The translations under genes and the position numbers were made by a program. Shown here piece after piece: positions 27,733 to 38,209 of a stretch of 64,000 nucleotides of DNA. How positions within the stretch are numbered: the stretch's first letter is position 1; each line of letters begins with the position of its first letter. The stretch comes from an uncultured Cohaesibacter sp. (GTDB lineage: Bacteria > Pseudomonadota > Alphaproteobacteria > Rhizobiales > Cohaesibacteraceae). The stretch spans positions 248,001 to 312,000 of the forward strand of contig NZ_OY762934.1 of the NCBI RefSeq assembly GCF_963667045.1, read 5' to 3'. The notes under the pieces were generated by a model. The model did no database searches. It saw only the letters and a program-made list of their open reading frames with translations, and was not told where the DNA came from.

Positions 27733-29559
27733 TTATTCCACGGTCACCGATTTGGCAAGGTTGCGCGGCTGGTCCACATCGGTGCCCATGAAGTTGGCCG
27801 TGTAATAGGCAAGCAACTGCACCGGCAGGGCAAAGACGATCGGCGCGATGACTTCCGGCACGGTTGGCAGGACGATCATCGTGGCGTCATCAAGGGAGTT
27901 CTTGGATGCGCCGATTTCGTCGGTGATCAGAATGATGCGGCCATCGCGGGCGGCGACTTCCTGCATGTTGGACACCGTCTTCTCATAATATCCATCGTGC
28001 GGCGCGATAACGACGACCGGCATGGTCTCGTCAATGAGCGCGATCGGGCCATGCTTCAATTCACCGGCGGCGTAGCCTTCCGCATGAATGTAGGAGATTT
28101 CCTTGAGCTTCAAGGCGCCTTCCAGAGCCAGCGGGAAGTTGGAGCCGCGCCCCAGGTAGAGCACATGCTTGACCTTTGAGAGCTCATGGGCGAGATCTGA
28201 CAAGGCCGCATTGGGTTTGAGGGCCTGACGGATGAATTTCGGCAATTCGCTCAACGCCTTGACGTAGGCTTTCTCTTCGTCTGCCGAGATGGTTCCCCGC
28301 GCCCGTCCCGCCATGATGGCAAGGGCCAAGAGCACGGACAGCTGGCAGGTGAAGGCCTTGGTTGAGGCAACGCCGATTTCGACACCGGCAAGGGTCGGGA
28401 AGATCACGTCGCTCTCGCGGGCGATGGTGCTTTCCGGCACGTTGACGATGGAGGCGATATGCTGCCCCTGCTGTTTGCAGTAGCGCAGGGATGCTAGCGT
28501 ATCGGCGGTTTCGCCCGACTGGGAGATGAACAGCGCTAGTCCATTCTCCGGCATCGGCATTTCGCGATAGCGGAACTCCGAGGCGACATCCATGTCAACC
28601 GGAATGCGGGCCAGCCGTTCGAACCAGTATTTGGCGACGACGCCAGCATAATAGGCAGTGCCGCAGGCGCTGAGAGAAATGCGGCTGAGAGTGGCAAAGT
28701 CGAACGGCAGGGCCTCGTTCAGGCGCACTGTGCCATTGGCAAAGTCGACATAGTGGGACAGTGTGTGCTGGATGACTTCCGGCTGCTCATGGATTTCCTT
28801 TTCCATGAAATGCTTGAAGTTGCCCTTGTCGACGATATTGGCTGCGGCCTGTGCTGTGGTTTTGCAGCGCTCGACCTGCTTGTTGTTCTCGTCGAAATAG
28901 GTGGCCGATGTTCTGGTCAGCACCACCCAGTCGCCCTCTTCCAGATAGGTGACCTCATCGGTGAACGGGGCGAGAGCAAAGGAATCAGACCCGAGATACA
29001 TTTCGCCATCGCCATGACCGACAGCGAGGGGGGAGCCACGACGGGCGCCGATCATCAGGTCTTCTTCGTCACCGAAGATGATGGCCAGCGAGAAAGCCCC
29101 TTCCAGACGACCGAGAACGGCAGAGACGGCCTCGACCGGCTTCTTGCCAGCGAGAATCTCGTCGTTGATGAGATGAACGACCGTTTCCGTGTCGGTTTCC
29201 GATTCGAACACATGGCCCTTGGCGGTCAGTTCATCGCGCAGCTCGCGGAAATTCTCGATGATGCCGTTGTGCACGGCGGCCACGTTGCCAGCCCTGTGGG
29301 GGTGGGCGTTGGTCTCATTGGGAATGCCATGGGTGGCCCAGCGCGTGTGGCCGATGCCGATGGTGCCCGCAAGCGGATTGCCGTTCAGCAACTGCTCCAG
29401 ATTGCGCAGCTTGCCCGGCGCACGGCGGCGGTCCAGAGCCTTGTTACAGATTGTGGCGACCCCGGCGGAATCGTATCCGCGATATTCGAGCCGTTTGAGA
29501 GCGTCAACCAACTGGGGCGCTACAGCTTCTTTACCTAGAATTCCAACGATTCCACACAT
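27733..29559 (-). CDS. glmS: Glutamine--fructose-6-phosphate aminotransferase (isomerizing) GlmS
   Basis: Makes glucosamine-6-phosphate from fructose-6-phosphate and glutamine, the first step to UDP-GlcNAc for peptidoglycan and LPS. It has 608 residues, the usual length. The chain starts MCGIVGILG, so the catalytic Cys becomes the N-terminus after Met removal. That fixes the start at 29559, although the frame is open to 29655. The glutaminase domain (NGIIENFRELRDEL) is followed by two SIS domains (ISLSACGTAYYAGVVAKYWF; LGRGSNFPLALEGALKLKE) and the C-terminal DQPRNLAKSVTVE, as in the family. It lies downstream of glmU, with a terminator between. Confidence 0.96.
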   Translation of the reverse strand: MCGIVGILGKEAVAPQLVDALKRLEYRGYDSAGVATICNKALDRRRAPGKLRNLEQLLNGNPLAGTIGIGHTRWATHGIPNETNAHPHRAGNVAAVHNGIIENFRELRDELTAKGHVFESETDTETVVHLINDEILAGKKPVEAVSAVLGRLEGAFSLAIIFGDEEDLMIGARRGSPLAVGHGDGEMYLGSDSFALAPFTDEVTYLEEGDWVVLTRTSATYFDENNKQVERCKTTAQAAANIVDKGNFKHFMEKEIHEQPEVIQHTLSHYVDFANGTVRLNEALPFDFATLSRISLSACGTAYYAGVVAKYWFERLARIPVDMDVASEFRYREMPMPENGLALFISQSGETADTLASLRYCKQQGQHIASIVNVPESTIARESDVIFPTLAGVEIGVASTKAFTCQLSVLLALAIMAGRARGTISADEEKAYVKALSELPKFIRQALKPNAALSDLAHELSKVKHVLYLGRGSNFPLALEGALKLKEISYIHAEGYAAGELKHGPIALIDETMPVVVIAPHDGYYEKTVSNMQEVAARDGRIILITDEIGASKNSLDDATMIVLPTVPEVIAPIVFALPVQLLAYYTANFMGTDVDQPRNLAKSVTVE

Positions 29560-29672
29560 GGCAATGTCTTTCCCAAAAATTGATTCAAGATGTCTATGTC
29601 TTTGGTAACCAGTAACGCAGAGCTTTCTGATTTGAGAAATCAAATCGGATTGCAATTTCTAACGCAAACGAA

Positions 29673-29695
29673 AAGAGGGGCTTGTAACCCCTCTT
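29673..29695 (-). terminator. Rho-independent terminator of glmU
   Basis: Eight-bp stem, 29673-29680 with 29688-29695, 7-nt loop, followed on the minus strand by a T run. It lies 14 nt after the glmU stop codon and ahead of glmS, so glmS probably has its own promoter in 29560-29672. Confidence 0.82.
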
Positions 29696-29708
29696 CAAGT
29701 CATTCCAT

Positions 29709-31055
29709 CTATTTGTTTTCTTTTTTCTTTTTCTCTCGGAAAGCTGCCGCCCAGCCGGCCTTGACAATGGGGCGTGAGCGTGTGAACGCCAGATCGTCAG
29801 GGTTAACGGGGTCCGTAATGACACTGCCTGCACCAATGATTGCGCCGTCGCCGATGGTTGCCGGGGCGACGAGTGCGGTGTTGGATCCGATGAACGCACC
29901 CTTGCCGATATCGGTCTTGAACTTGTTGAAGCCATCATAGTTGCAGGTGATGGTTCCGGCGCCGATGTTGGCCTTGGCGCCAACGCGGGCGTCGCCGATG
30001 TAGGACAGGTGGTTGACCTTGGCACCCTCTTCCACGGTGGCCTTCTTGATCTCGACAAAGTTGCCGACCTTGGCGTTCTTTTCGAGCACCGCGCCGGGAC
30101 GCAGACGAGCATAGGGGCCGATGGCGCATCCCTCGCCGATCACGGCACCTTCAAGGTAGCAATTGGCCAGAATGGTCACGTCGTCGCTGACGGTAACGCC
30201 GGGTGCGAAAATGACATTGGGCTCGATGATGATATCTTGCCCCAGTTTCGTATCATAGGAAAAGAAAACGGTTTCCGGCGCAACAAGGGTAACCCCTCCG
30301 GCCATCGCCCCCTCACGTGCCCTTTGCTGGAAGGTGGCCTCCACCCTGGCCAGATGGGCGCGGCTGTTGACGCCCTGCAGCTCGGATTCGTCTGCCTCGA
30401 TAGCCGTTACCTTGAGGCCGCGTGCGTTGGCAATCTCGACGGCGTCGGTGAGGTAGTATTCGCCCTGCGCATTGTTGGTCTCGATGCTGTCGAGCAGATC
30501 CTGCAACCCTGCCCCGGCAAACCCCATGATGCCGCCATTGCAGAAGGAAACCTTGAATTCTTCTGCGGTGCAGTCCTTGGCTTCACGGATGGCAACCAGA
30601 TTGCCGTCCTTTTCCAAAAGGCGCCCATAGGGATCCGGCGTATCGGTGCGAAAGCCCAGAACGACAACATCGTAGCCAGCAGCAAGCTTCTCGCGCATGG
30701 CCGTAATGGTTTGGCTGCGCAGCAAGGGCGTGTCGCCAAACAATACGATCACGTCGTCTCTGGCGTCGACCAGATGGTCGCGGGCGGCCAACACGGCATG
30801 GGCGGTGCCCAGTCGTTCGGTCTGTTCGCAGGCGACGATATTGGGGTGCATCCTCTGCGCATCCTTAAGCACCGGTTCCATGTCCGGGCCGACGATCAGC
30901 GCAACTTCCTCGACGCCAGCGTCCTTTGCTGCCCGGGCAACATGACCCACCATCGAAAGGCCTGCCACCTTGTGAAGGACCTTCGGTGTTTTCGATTTCA
31001 TCCGGGTGCCGTGTCCGGCTGCCAGTATGATTGCCTGACATGAGCGATGGGTCAT
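29709..31055 (-). CDS. glmU: Bifunctional UDP-N-acetylglucosamine pyrophosphorylase / glucosamine-1-phosphate N-acetyltransferase GlmU
   Basis: Makes UDP-GlcNAc in two steps from glucosamine-1-phosphate, acetyl-CoA and UTP. It has 448 residues. The N-terminal pyrophosphorylase starts with AIILAAGHGTRMKSKTPKVLH, the nucleotide-binding motif, and the C-terminal left-handed beta-helix shows hexapeptide repeats (ILANCYLEGAVIGEGCAIGP and after). ATG 31055 is chosen, with AGGAGG 6 nt upstream; a TTG directly before it (31058) is less likely. Paired in function with glmS immediately downstream. Confidence 0.96.
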   Translation of the reverse strand: MTHRSCQAIILAAGHGTRMKSKTPKVLHKVAGLSMVGHVARAAKDAGVEEVALIVGPDMEPVLKDAQRMHPNIVACEQTERLGTAHAVLAARDHLVDARDDVIVLFGDTPLLRSQTITAMREKLAAGYDVVVLGFRTDTPDPYGRLLEKDGNLVAIREAKDCTAEEFKVSFCNGGIMGFAGAGLQDLLDSIETNNAQGEYYLTDAVEIANARGLKVTAIEADESELQGVNSRAHLARVEATFQQRAREGAMAGGVTLVAPETVFFSYDTKLGQDIIIEPNVIFAPGVTVSDDVTILANCYLEGAVIGEGCAIGPYARLRPGAVLEKNAKVGNFVEIKKATVEEGAKVNHLSYIGDARVGAKANIGAGTITCNYDGFNKFKTDIGKGAFIGSNTALVAPATIGDGAIIGAGSVITDPVNPDDLAFTRSRPIVKAGWAAAFREKKKKENK

Positions 31056-31222
31056 CAAATGCCTCCTGCGATCAACTCTTTGTTGCGTAATGATCTATTT
31101 GAAGAAATTTCCTAAGGAACAATTGAAACAGATATACGAACGGGCCTTGCGGTAACAGGAAAAAAAGACTTTCCTTAACATTGCGTGGACCAAAAAGATT
31201 CGCGCGCTAAGGAGGCATTTGT

Positions 31223-32302
31223 ATGGCGCGGCCAGGCAAATCCATCTTCGATGTGACCATGATGGCTGGATGGGCGTTTGCGGCAGTGCTTACCGGTTTG
31301 GTCGCCTTGACGATGGTGGATGATACCGGTGATTCCGCCAGCACCACTACCGTTGCATCTGCGGTGGGGGGCGTCGACACGCGCCTTGTCACCGGTTCCG
31401 TCGAACCGGTTGAAACGTTTTCCCCCCAAACCACCTCTCTCGTTGACCGACAGAACAAGACCTTCGATCCGTTTGCGAAACAATCGGGAGAAGGCTCCCG
31501 TCAGTTGCAGGAACTCATCGCCGAACTGAAAAGCCTCAAGCAGGAAGTGCAGGCCTTTCATGTGACGACCCAGCGGCTGCGCGATGACAATGACCGGCTG
31601 CGGCAACGCCTGGCCAGTCTGGAGTTGGGTGATAGCGCCTCGCGGGTGCGTGTCGTTGACCTGCCGCGTCAGGAAGATAGCCGCAGTCCGTTTATCTCTG
31701 CTGAAAAAAATTCTCAGATGATTGATCCCCAGTCGACAGGATCGATCGATAAGACTGCGACTCATCCTGAACAATCCGGCGGGGTGTTTGATCCGTTCAA
31801 GCCAAGAAATCCCAACATGAAGATTACCGAGCAGCCCCTGACAATGGATCTGGATGCCGGTAGCGCAAAGAATGCCGCTCCTGCTCAGGCGATGCTGCCT
31901 CGGGTAAAACCTTCCAGCGTGGTCATGGTCACGCCGGTGGATGCAAGAACGGGCGAGAAAGACAGCTCGGAACCGGAGAGCCAGATTGTTGCCACCCCGA
32001 CCCCGATTGTCATGTTGCCCGCAAGCCAGACCGAGTTCGGGCTTGACCTTGGGTCCTTTGTGTCGATTTCTGATATCAGCTCGGCTTGGCGGGAAATTTC
32101 GGCCCAGCAAAAAACGCTTGTGGGGACCATGCGTCCGCTCACGCGAGTCATTCAGGGGGCTGACGGTAATTTGAAATTGCATCTGATCCTCGGGCCGATT
32201 TCCAATGCGGCTCAGGCCGCTTCGGTGTGTGCCGAGCTCAACTATGCCAATTATGACTGCACGGTTTCTGCCTTCATGGGACAGCGGCTGGCGCTGAATT
32301 AG
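31223..32302 (+). CDS. Membrane-anchored protein with coiled coil and SPOR-like C-terminal domain
   Basis: Protein of 359 residues, not recognised as a named gene. A single transmembrane segment (about 11-31) is followed by a low-complexity linker, a coiled coil at about 92-132 (LQELIAELKSLKQEVQAF), a long Pro/Ser-rich linker and a C-terminal domain of about 75 residues (FGLDLGSFVSISDISSAWRE to CTVSAFMGQRLALN). This last part has the length and pattern of a SPOR-type peptidoglycan-binding fold, which would tie the protein to the cell wall. AAGGAGG lies 9 nt before the ATG. Divergent from glmU, so a role near peptidoglycan synthesis is plausible but inferred. Confidence 0.68.
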   Translation: MARPGKSIFDVTMMAGWAFAAVLTGLVALTMVDDTGDSASTTTVASAVGGVDTRLVTGSVEPVETFSPQTTSLVDRQNKTFDPFAKQSGEGSRQLQELIAELKSLKQEVQAFHVTTQRLRDDNDRLRQRLASLELGDSASRVRVVDLPRQEDSRSPFISAEKNSQMIDPQSTGSIDKTATHPEQSGGVFDPFKPRNPNMKITEQPLTMDLDAGSAKNAAPAQAMLPRVKPSSVVMVTPVDARTGEKDSSEPESQIVATPTPIVMLPASQTEFGLDLGSFVSISDISSAWREISAQQKTLVGTMRPLTRVIQGADGNLKLHLILGPISNAAQAASVCAELNYANYDCTVSAFMGQRLALN

Positions 32303-32431
32303 GGCCAAAGGCAGGCTTTGTTGCCGGGGTGCTTTGCTGTATGTTGGCTGTCGACAAATAGCCGTTGTTAAGGGCATGAAACTTCAGTAGTATCCGCACA
32401 AAATTCAGCCTCTCCTCCATGGATCATTCCC

Positions 32432-33364
32432 TTGTCTCCCAAATTGTTTGCCTATCTGCTGATGGCAGTGTGCCCGATTTTCCTTGCCTCCAACATCATT
32501 GTCGGTGCCGCAGCTGTTCGTTCGATTGAACCCTTCACCCTCACCTTTTTGCGCTGGGGTCTTGCGTCGCTGCTTGTTCTGCCCTTTGCCTGGTCTTCGC
32601 TTTATGCAAATCGCAAGCGCTTGCTGGCGGAATGGAAGCTCATCCTCGTCACCGCCTTCATGGGCATGGGGTTCAGTGGCTCGGGCGTTTATTTTGCGCT
32701 CAAGCACACGTCAGCGACCAATGGAACGCTGATCTATTCTGCCTGCCCGATCATCATCATTCTGCTTGAATGGATTTTCCGGGGCCGCAAGATCTCGTTG
32801 CGCGAGGCATTGGGCATCGTTCTCGGCTTTACCGGCGTGCTGCTGATCGTCTGCAAGGGACATCTGGAAACCCTGCTGACAATCCGTTTTTCCAGTGGTG
32901 ATCTGCTGTTCGTCGCCGCCGCCACGACCTGGGGGATTTATACGGTGCTTTCCAGGAAAGCGCTGTTCCAGTCGCTCTCGACAATTGGCATGTTCACGAT
33001 TGTCGGGCTGGTCGGTGCGGCGATCCAGATTCCGTTCGTGATCTGGGAAACCATCGCCTATGACACGTTACCAACCCAGATGGAACAATGGCTCAGCGTT
33101 GGCGGGCTGGTTTTCTCTGCCTCAATCGGGGCCTTGCTGGCCTATCAATACATGATCCGCGTCCTGGGGCCTTCCACTGCCGGTCTGGCGCTGTATCTGA
33201 TGCCACCGTTCGGGATTTTCATGGCGGTGATGTTCCTTGGTGAGGATTTCCGTATGTTCCACCTTGTCGGCTTTGTTCTGGTCATGGGCGGTGTCATTAT
33301 GGCGACCTTCCCGCTCAGCCTGCTCAGAAGGCAGAGGAGCACGCCGATTGTCGCTCAGGACTGA
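32432..33364 (+). CDS. DMT superfamily (EamA) transporter
   Basis: Inner-membrane exporter-type protein of 310 residues with about ten membrane helices and two EamA repeats. The first repeat holds AVRSIEPFTLTFLRWGLASLL and the second starts near SGDLLFVAAATTWGIYTVLSRKAL. The substrate is unknown; relatives export amino acids and metabolites. The start is uncertain: TTG at 32432 fits the length of the first helix, while the first ATG in frame is at 32462 and would cut into it. It ends before a strong terminator shared with the convergent ccdA gene. Confidence 0.83.
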   Translation: MSPKLFAYLLMAVCPIFLASNIIVGAAAVRSIEPFTLTFLRWGLASLLVLPFAWSSLYANRKRLLAEWKLILVTAFMGMGFSGSGVYFALKHTSATNGTLIYSACPIIIILLEWIFRGRKISLREALGIVLGFTGVLLIVCKGHLETLLTIRFSSGDLLFVAAATTWGIYTVLSRKALFQSLSTIGMFTIVGLVGAAIQIPFVIWETIAYDTLPTQMEQWLSVGGLVFSASIGALLAYQYMIRVLGPSTAGLALYLMPPFGIFMAVMFLGEDFRMFHLVGFVLVMGGVIMATFPLSLLRRQRSTPIVAQD

Positions 33365-33392
33365 TCGGAACGACATTGTTTCTGTCAAAGAG

Positions 33393-33420
33393 AAGGGCCC
33401 GGAAGTGATTCCGAGCCCTT
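33393..33420. terminator. Bidirectional Rho-independent terminator between DMT transporter and ccdA
   Basis: Twelve-bp stem with one mismatch, 33393-33404 with 33409-33420, 4-nt loop, followed by a T run on the plus strand. It separates two convergent genes. Confidence 0.87.
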
Positions 33421-33445
33421 TTTGATGCATGGTAACAAAGATCGT

Positions 33446-34183
33446 TCAGCCAATGGCGCTGAGGCCGGGGAGCATTTCCTGCAGCCAGAAGGCTGCATTC
33501 TGTACCTGACCGGTGAGGAACAGGATGCCGGTGAGGACCAGTAGTGCGCCCATGACCTTCTCAACCGTCCCCATATGCTTGCGAAAGCGCTGCATGACGC
33601 CCATGAACTGTCCTGCGAACAGGGCAGCCAGCAGGAAGGGTACGCCGAGGCCGAGGCTGTAAGACGTCAGCAACAGCATGCCGCGTTGAACATTGTCTTC
33701 CGTTCCGGCAATGGCCAGAATGGTCGCCAGAACCGGTCCGATGCAGGGCGTCCAGCCAAAGGCGAAGGCCAGACCGATCAAGTAGGCACCTATGATGCCT
33801 GCGGGCTTCTTCTGAACATTGACCCGCGCTTCGCGATAGAGCAGCGCGATGCGGAAAACGCCGAGAAAATGCAGCCCCATGATGATGATGATTGCGCCGG
33901 CAACGTAGGAGAAGAAGCCTGAATAGAGCTTCAGATACTGCCCGGCAGCTGAAGCCCCTGCCCCCAGCAAAACGAAAATGGTCGTAAAGCCCAGCACGAA
34001 GGCCAAAGCGGAGAAGAAAATGCGCGTTGCGGCCCGCTGGTGGTCCTTGTTGCCGGTGAACTCATCCATGCTGACGCCAGCCATATAGCAGAGGTAGGGA
34101 GGCACCAGCGGTAGCACACAAGGCGAAATGAAGGAGATAAAGCCAGCGAGAATCGCGCCAGTGATAGATACATCGAAGTTCAA
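33446..34183 (-). CDS. ccdA: Cytochrome c biogenesis protein CcdA
   Basis: Inner-membrane thiol reductant carrier (245 residues, six helices), which moves electrons from cytoplasmic thioredoxin to periplasmic thioredoxin-like proteins for cytochrome c maturation. The two redox cysteines are seen in the paired motifs FISPCVLPLVPPYLCYMAG (about 18-36) and FGWTPCIGPVLATILA (about 140-155). The DsbD-like short form is right for CcdA. No other cytochrome c genes are adjacent. Confidence 0.92.
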   Translation of the reverse strand: MNFDVSITGAILAGFISFISPCVLPLVPPYLCYMAGVSMDEFTGNKDHQRAATRIFFSALAFVLGFTTIFVLLGAGASAAGQYLKLYSGFFSYVAGAIIIIMGLHFLGVFRIALLYREARVNVQKKPAGIIGAYLIGLAFAFGWTPCIGPVLATILAIAGTEDNVQRGMLLLTSYSLGLGVPFLLAALFAGQFMGVMQRFRKHMGTVEKVMGALLVLTGILFLTGQVQNAAFWLQEMLPGLSAIG

Positions 34184-34608
34184 CTGTCAGCTCCTTCATA
34201 GTTCCGCGGGAATGGCCGCGGGTCGATTCCGTTTTGGCGAGGTGGCCCTTGATAGGAGGCGCGCTCGCAAATGTCCAATCACGCTGATGCGATCTTGCGC
34301 ATCTCACACCCGGCCTCTTCAAAGGTTTCCCTAACAGCTTTAGCATGCCGGGAGGAAATGTGACCCGGCTGGTCCTGTTTATCCACCCATGATGTGTTCC
34401 TGACGGGATTGTACGTCCTTTTGACCACACTTTCTTGTATTTGAAACTGCCAGCAAGTGTGGCCAAAACAGCCACTTGGGCTTGATCTTGGCGCAGGAAA
34501 CTACGAAATTATGACCATGGTGGAGGTTTTCCACGAAAAGCAAAATGAATTTGTCGAGGGTGTTGACTGAGACGAAAAATGCGTTACAACAGCGCTCACC
34601 AATGTTAA
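34184..34608. other. Intergenic region upstream of ccdA and the first tRNA-Lys
   Basis: About 425 nt without a gene. It must contain the ccdA promoter and the promoter for the first tRNA. A weak hairpin is seen at about 34453-34480. Frames that cross it show no family-like protein sequence. Confidence 0.4.
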
Positions 34609-34684
34609 GTGCCCGTAGCTCAGTTGGTAGAGCATCCGACTTTTAATCGGACGGTCGAAGGTTCGAATCCCTCCGGGCATACCA
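34609..34684 (+). tRNA. tRNA-Lys (anticodon UUU), copy 1
   Basis: 76 nt including an encoded CCA. Acceptor stem GTGCCCG with CGGGCAT (one G-U at 1-72), D stem GCTC/GAGC, anticodon stem TCCGA/TCGGA around CTTTTAA, and T stem GAAGG/CCCTC with an A51-C63 mismatch. T loop TTCGAAT is standard. Identical to copy 2. Confidence 0.96.
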
Positions 34685-34897
34685 TTTCTCCCTCTTTTTG
34701 AAGACCTTAGCCAAGGTTCTTGATGGACCCAGCGGGGATGTTTTGGCCTTTTTCGTTGGTCCGGTTGCCTCGGCAAATATGTTGTAGAAAACCGGATTAA
34801 GTGGAATTCGCTACTCGACTGGGTGGTTTTTTCTGCTACAAGGGTTCGGCCTTTAACAAAAAGGCAATGCGGCAGTTTTACTGTCGTTATAAAGTTT

Positions 34898-34973
34898 GTG
34901 CCCGTAGCTCAGTTGGTAGAGCATCCGACTTTTAATCGGACGGTCGAAGGTTCGAATCCCTCCGGGCATACCA
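34898..34973 (+). tRNA. tRNA-Lys (anticodon UUU), copy 2
   Basis: 76 nt with encoded CCA, identical to copy 1 across its whole length, including the A51-C63 mismatch in the T stem. The spacers on both sides are not similar to those of copy 1, so the repeat is confined to the tRNA itself. Confidence 0.96.
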
Positions 34974-35205
34974 TTCTCCTCCTCCCCGACATCACGATTC
35001 AGTTATGAAATCAGCCTGATAAGGTTGGTCGATGGCTTTGTCATGTGCATGCCTTGTTGATAAAATCCGGAAAAAGACGTCTTTTCAAACAAAGCAGTGA
35101 AGAAAGTCAAAAACCGTACATTCCCGTATATTGCTTTTTCTCAGATCTCTGGTAGAAGACTGTCATCAAAACGATAAACAATGCTTCAAAGCTTGTTTAG
35201 GTTAA

Positions 35206-35281
35206 GCGCCATTAGCTCAGCTGGTAGAGCATCCGACTCTTAATCGGACGGTCCAAGGTTCGAACCCTTGATGGCGTACCA
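35206..35281 (+). tRNA. tRNA-Lys (anticodon CUU)
   Basis: 76 nt with encoded CCA. Acceptor stem GCGCCAT/ATGGCGT, anticodon loop CTCTTAA, T stem CAAGG/CCTTG fully paired. Its D arm and anticodon stem are almost the same as in the two UUU copies, so the three genes probably arose by duplication. Confidence 0.96.
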
Positions 35282-35402
35282 CCCCTTCTCCCTCGTCTAG
35301 TCTTCCATACTTTTCGTGTTGCTCGTCTTCGTGCCTTCGTTCCGCGCCGGAGTTCGCGTGCATATGAACCGAATGCATGACTCGAACCATGTGCGCATGA
35401 AA

Positions 35403-35431
35403 AAGGCCACACCATGGAATGATGCGGCCTT
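35403..35431 (-). terminator. Rho-independent terminator of queA-tgt
   Basis: Nine-bp stem with one mismatch (35403-35411 with 35423-35431), then a T run on the minus strand, 32 nt after the tgt stop codon. Confidence 0.75.
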
Positions 35432-35462
35432 GTGACTGTACTTGTTTGAGCGCAGCTGGAGC

Positions 35463-36701
<1,239 letters not shown>

Positions 36702-37757
36702 TCAGCTGGTCTTTTCAGGCAGCAGCAGTGACGAATCTCCGTAGGAATAAAAGCGGTAGCCATTGGCGATGGCGTGGGCATAGGCCGCCTGCATGCGCTC
36801 ACGCCCCATGATGGCGGAGACGAGCATGAACAGGGTCGATTTCGGCAGATGGAAGTTGGTCATCAGGCCATCAATGGCGCGGAATGTGTAGCCGGGGGTA
36901 ATGAAAATGCTCGTATCGCCGCAGAAGGGCTGGATCATATGATTTGCGTCGGCGGCGCTTTCCAGCAGCCTCAGAGATGTCGTGCCGACAGCAATGATGC
37001 GGTTGCCCCGCGCATGCACGGCGTTGAGCCTTGCCGCCAGCTCCGGGGTGATTTCGCCCCATTCGGCGTGCATCTTGTGATCGTCAGTGTCTTCGGCCTT
37101 GACCGGCAGAAAGGTCCCGGCCCCGACATGCAGGGTTACAAAATGCCGCTCAATGCCCTTGGCGTCGAGCATGTCGAATAGCCTGTCAGTGAAATGCAAC
37201 CCGGCCGTTGGAGCTGCGACTGCGCCATCGCGGTCGGCATAGATGGTCTGGTAGTCGGTCTTGTCTTTTTCGTCTTCTGCTCGCTTGGAAGCGATATAGG
37301 GCGGCAAAGGAATGTGGCCGACCGACGCGATGGCCTGATCCAGTTCCGGGCCGCTGCAATTGAATACGAGACAAACCTCGCCAGCATCGCCCTTCTCGGA
37401 AATTTCAGCGCTGAAGCCCTCGGAAAACACGATGCGGTCTCCCAGTTGCAGTTTCTTGGCCGGTCGGGCAAAGGCGCGCCAGGTGGCCAGATCTTCCCGC
37501 TTGTGCAGATTGAAATGGATGTTGGCGCGGATGTCTCCCCGGACGCGGTCGCCGGTCAACTCGGCAGGAATGACCCTTGTGTCGTTGAAGACCAGAGCGT
37601 CGCCCGGCTCCAGAAAGTCGGGAAGGTTCAACACACGATGGTTTTCAAAGGCACCGGATGGGGGCACAAGCAGAAGCTTTGCTTCATCGCGTGGATTGTG
37701 AGGACGCAGGGCGATACAGTCTTGCGGGAGATCAAAGTCGAAAGAGTCAACGCGCAT
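36702..37757 (-). CDS. queA: S-adenosylmethionine:tRNA ribosyltransferase-isomerase QueA
   Basis: Transfers the ribose part of S-adenosylmethionine to preQ1 in tRNA, giving epoxyqueuosine, the step after Tgt. It has 351 residues, the family length. Family sequence includes [22 protein letters not shown] at the N-terminus, [33 protein letters not shown] and [16 protein letters not shown]. The C-terminal [18 protein letters not shown] is standard. It is the first gene of the queA-tgt pair on the minus strand. Confidence 0.96.
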   Translation of the reverse strand: MRVDSFDFDLPQDCIALRPHNPRDEAKLLLVPPSGAFENHRVLNLPDFLEPGDALVFNDTRVIPAELTGDRVRGDIRANIHFNLHKREDLATWRAFARPAKKLQLGDRIVFSEGFSAEISEKGDAGEVCLVFNCSGPELDQAIASVGHIPLPPYIASKRAEDEKDKTDYQTIYADRDGAVAAPTAGLHFTDRLFDMLDAKGIERHFVTLHVGAGTFLPVKAEDTDDHKMHAEWGEITPELAARLNAVHARGNRIIAVGTTSLRLLESAADANHMIQPFCGDTSIFITPGYTFRAIDGLMTNFHLPKSTLFMLVSAIMGRERMQAAYAHAIANGYRFYSYGDSSLLLPEKTS

Positions 37758-37801
37758 GGTTCAGGACAATTCTCAGTGGGCGTTTCACAGCGCCCGGTCC
37801 T

Positions 37802-38033
37802 TCAGTTCGACCAGGCGCGATTTTGCAGGACAACACGATATCCGTCGGGATCTTCAAAGGTGATCCCGTCGAGATCCCAAAAGTCATTGTTGGCCAATAG
37901 TCATTGTTGGATTGAACGGGTTCATATCCCGCCTTGCGCATCATATCAACCCGTTTCTGCCAATCCGCCTTGTCAGACAGGCAGAAGACAAGAACACCTG
38001 CTTCAGCAGCCGTGACTGGCGCAGTTATCCCCC
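37802..38033 (-). pseudogene. VOC (glyoxalase/bleomycin-resistance) family pseudogene, truncated and frameshifted
   Basis: Minus-strand remnant of about 75 codons. The first part reads AGVLVFCLSDKADWQKRVDMMRKAGYEPVQSNNDYW, split as the start of a VOC C-terminal half; the second, in another frame, reads FWDLDGITFEDPDGYRVVLQNRAWSN, the family end. The two are split by a tandem copy of 17 nt (37877-37893 and 37894-37910, one mismatch), which shifts the frame. The N-terminal half of the domain, about 60 residues, is missing, and a stop codon precedes the remnant in frame. Both damages point to a dead gene. Confidence 0.78.
37877..37910. repeat. 17-nt tandem duplication that breaks the VOC gene
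   Basis: Two adjacent copies (37877-37893 and 37894-37910) that differ at one position. The length is not a multiple of three, so the copy added a frameshift. Confidence 0.85.
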
Positions 38034-38209
38034 GTTGCTTTCTGAGGTCAGACGATATGGTGCAACAGAGGGGCCTCTAAAGAGACCATCCAGGCCTTGG
38101 CGGCCCTCAAGCGGCAGACAGAGAAAAGCCCGGACCAGTGCGATTGATATGCCTGATGGCCTTAAAATCGCGACGTGACCGGGCTTTTCAATGGGGTGCG
38201 GAACCGGCC

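Noticed and set aside
29560-29708. glmS ribozyme upstream of glmS
   Set aside because: The gap is short, holds the glmU terminator, and shows none of the ribozyme core; the ribozyme is a feature of Firmicutes.
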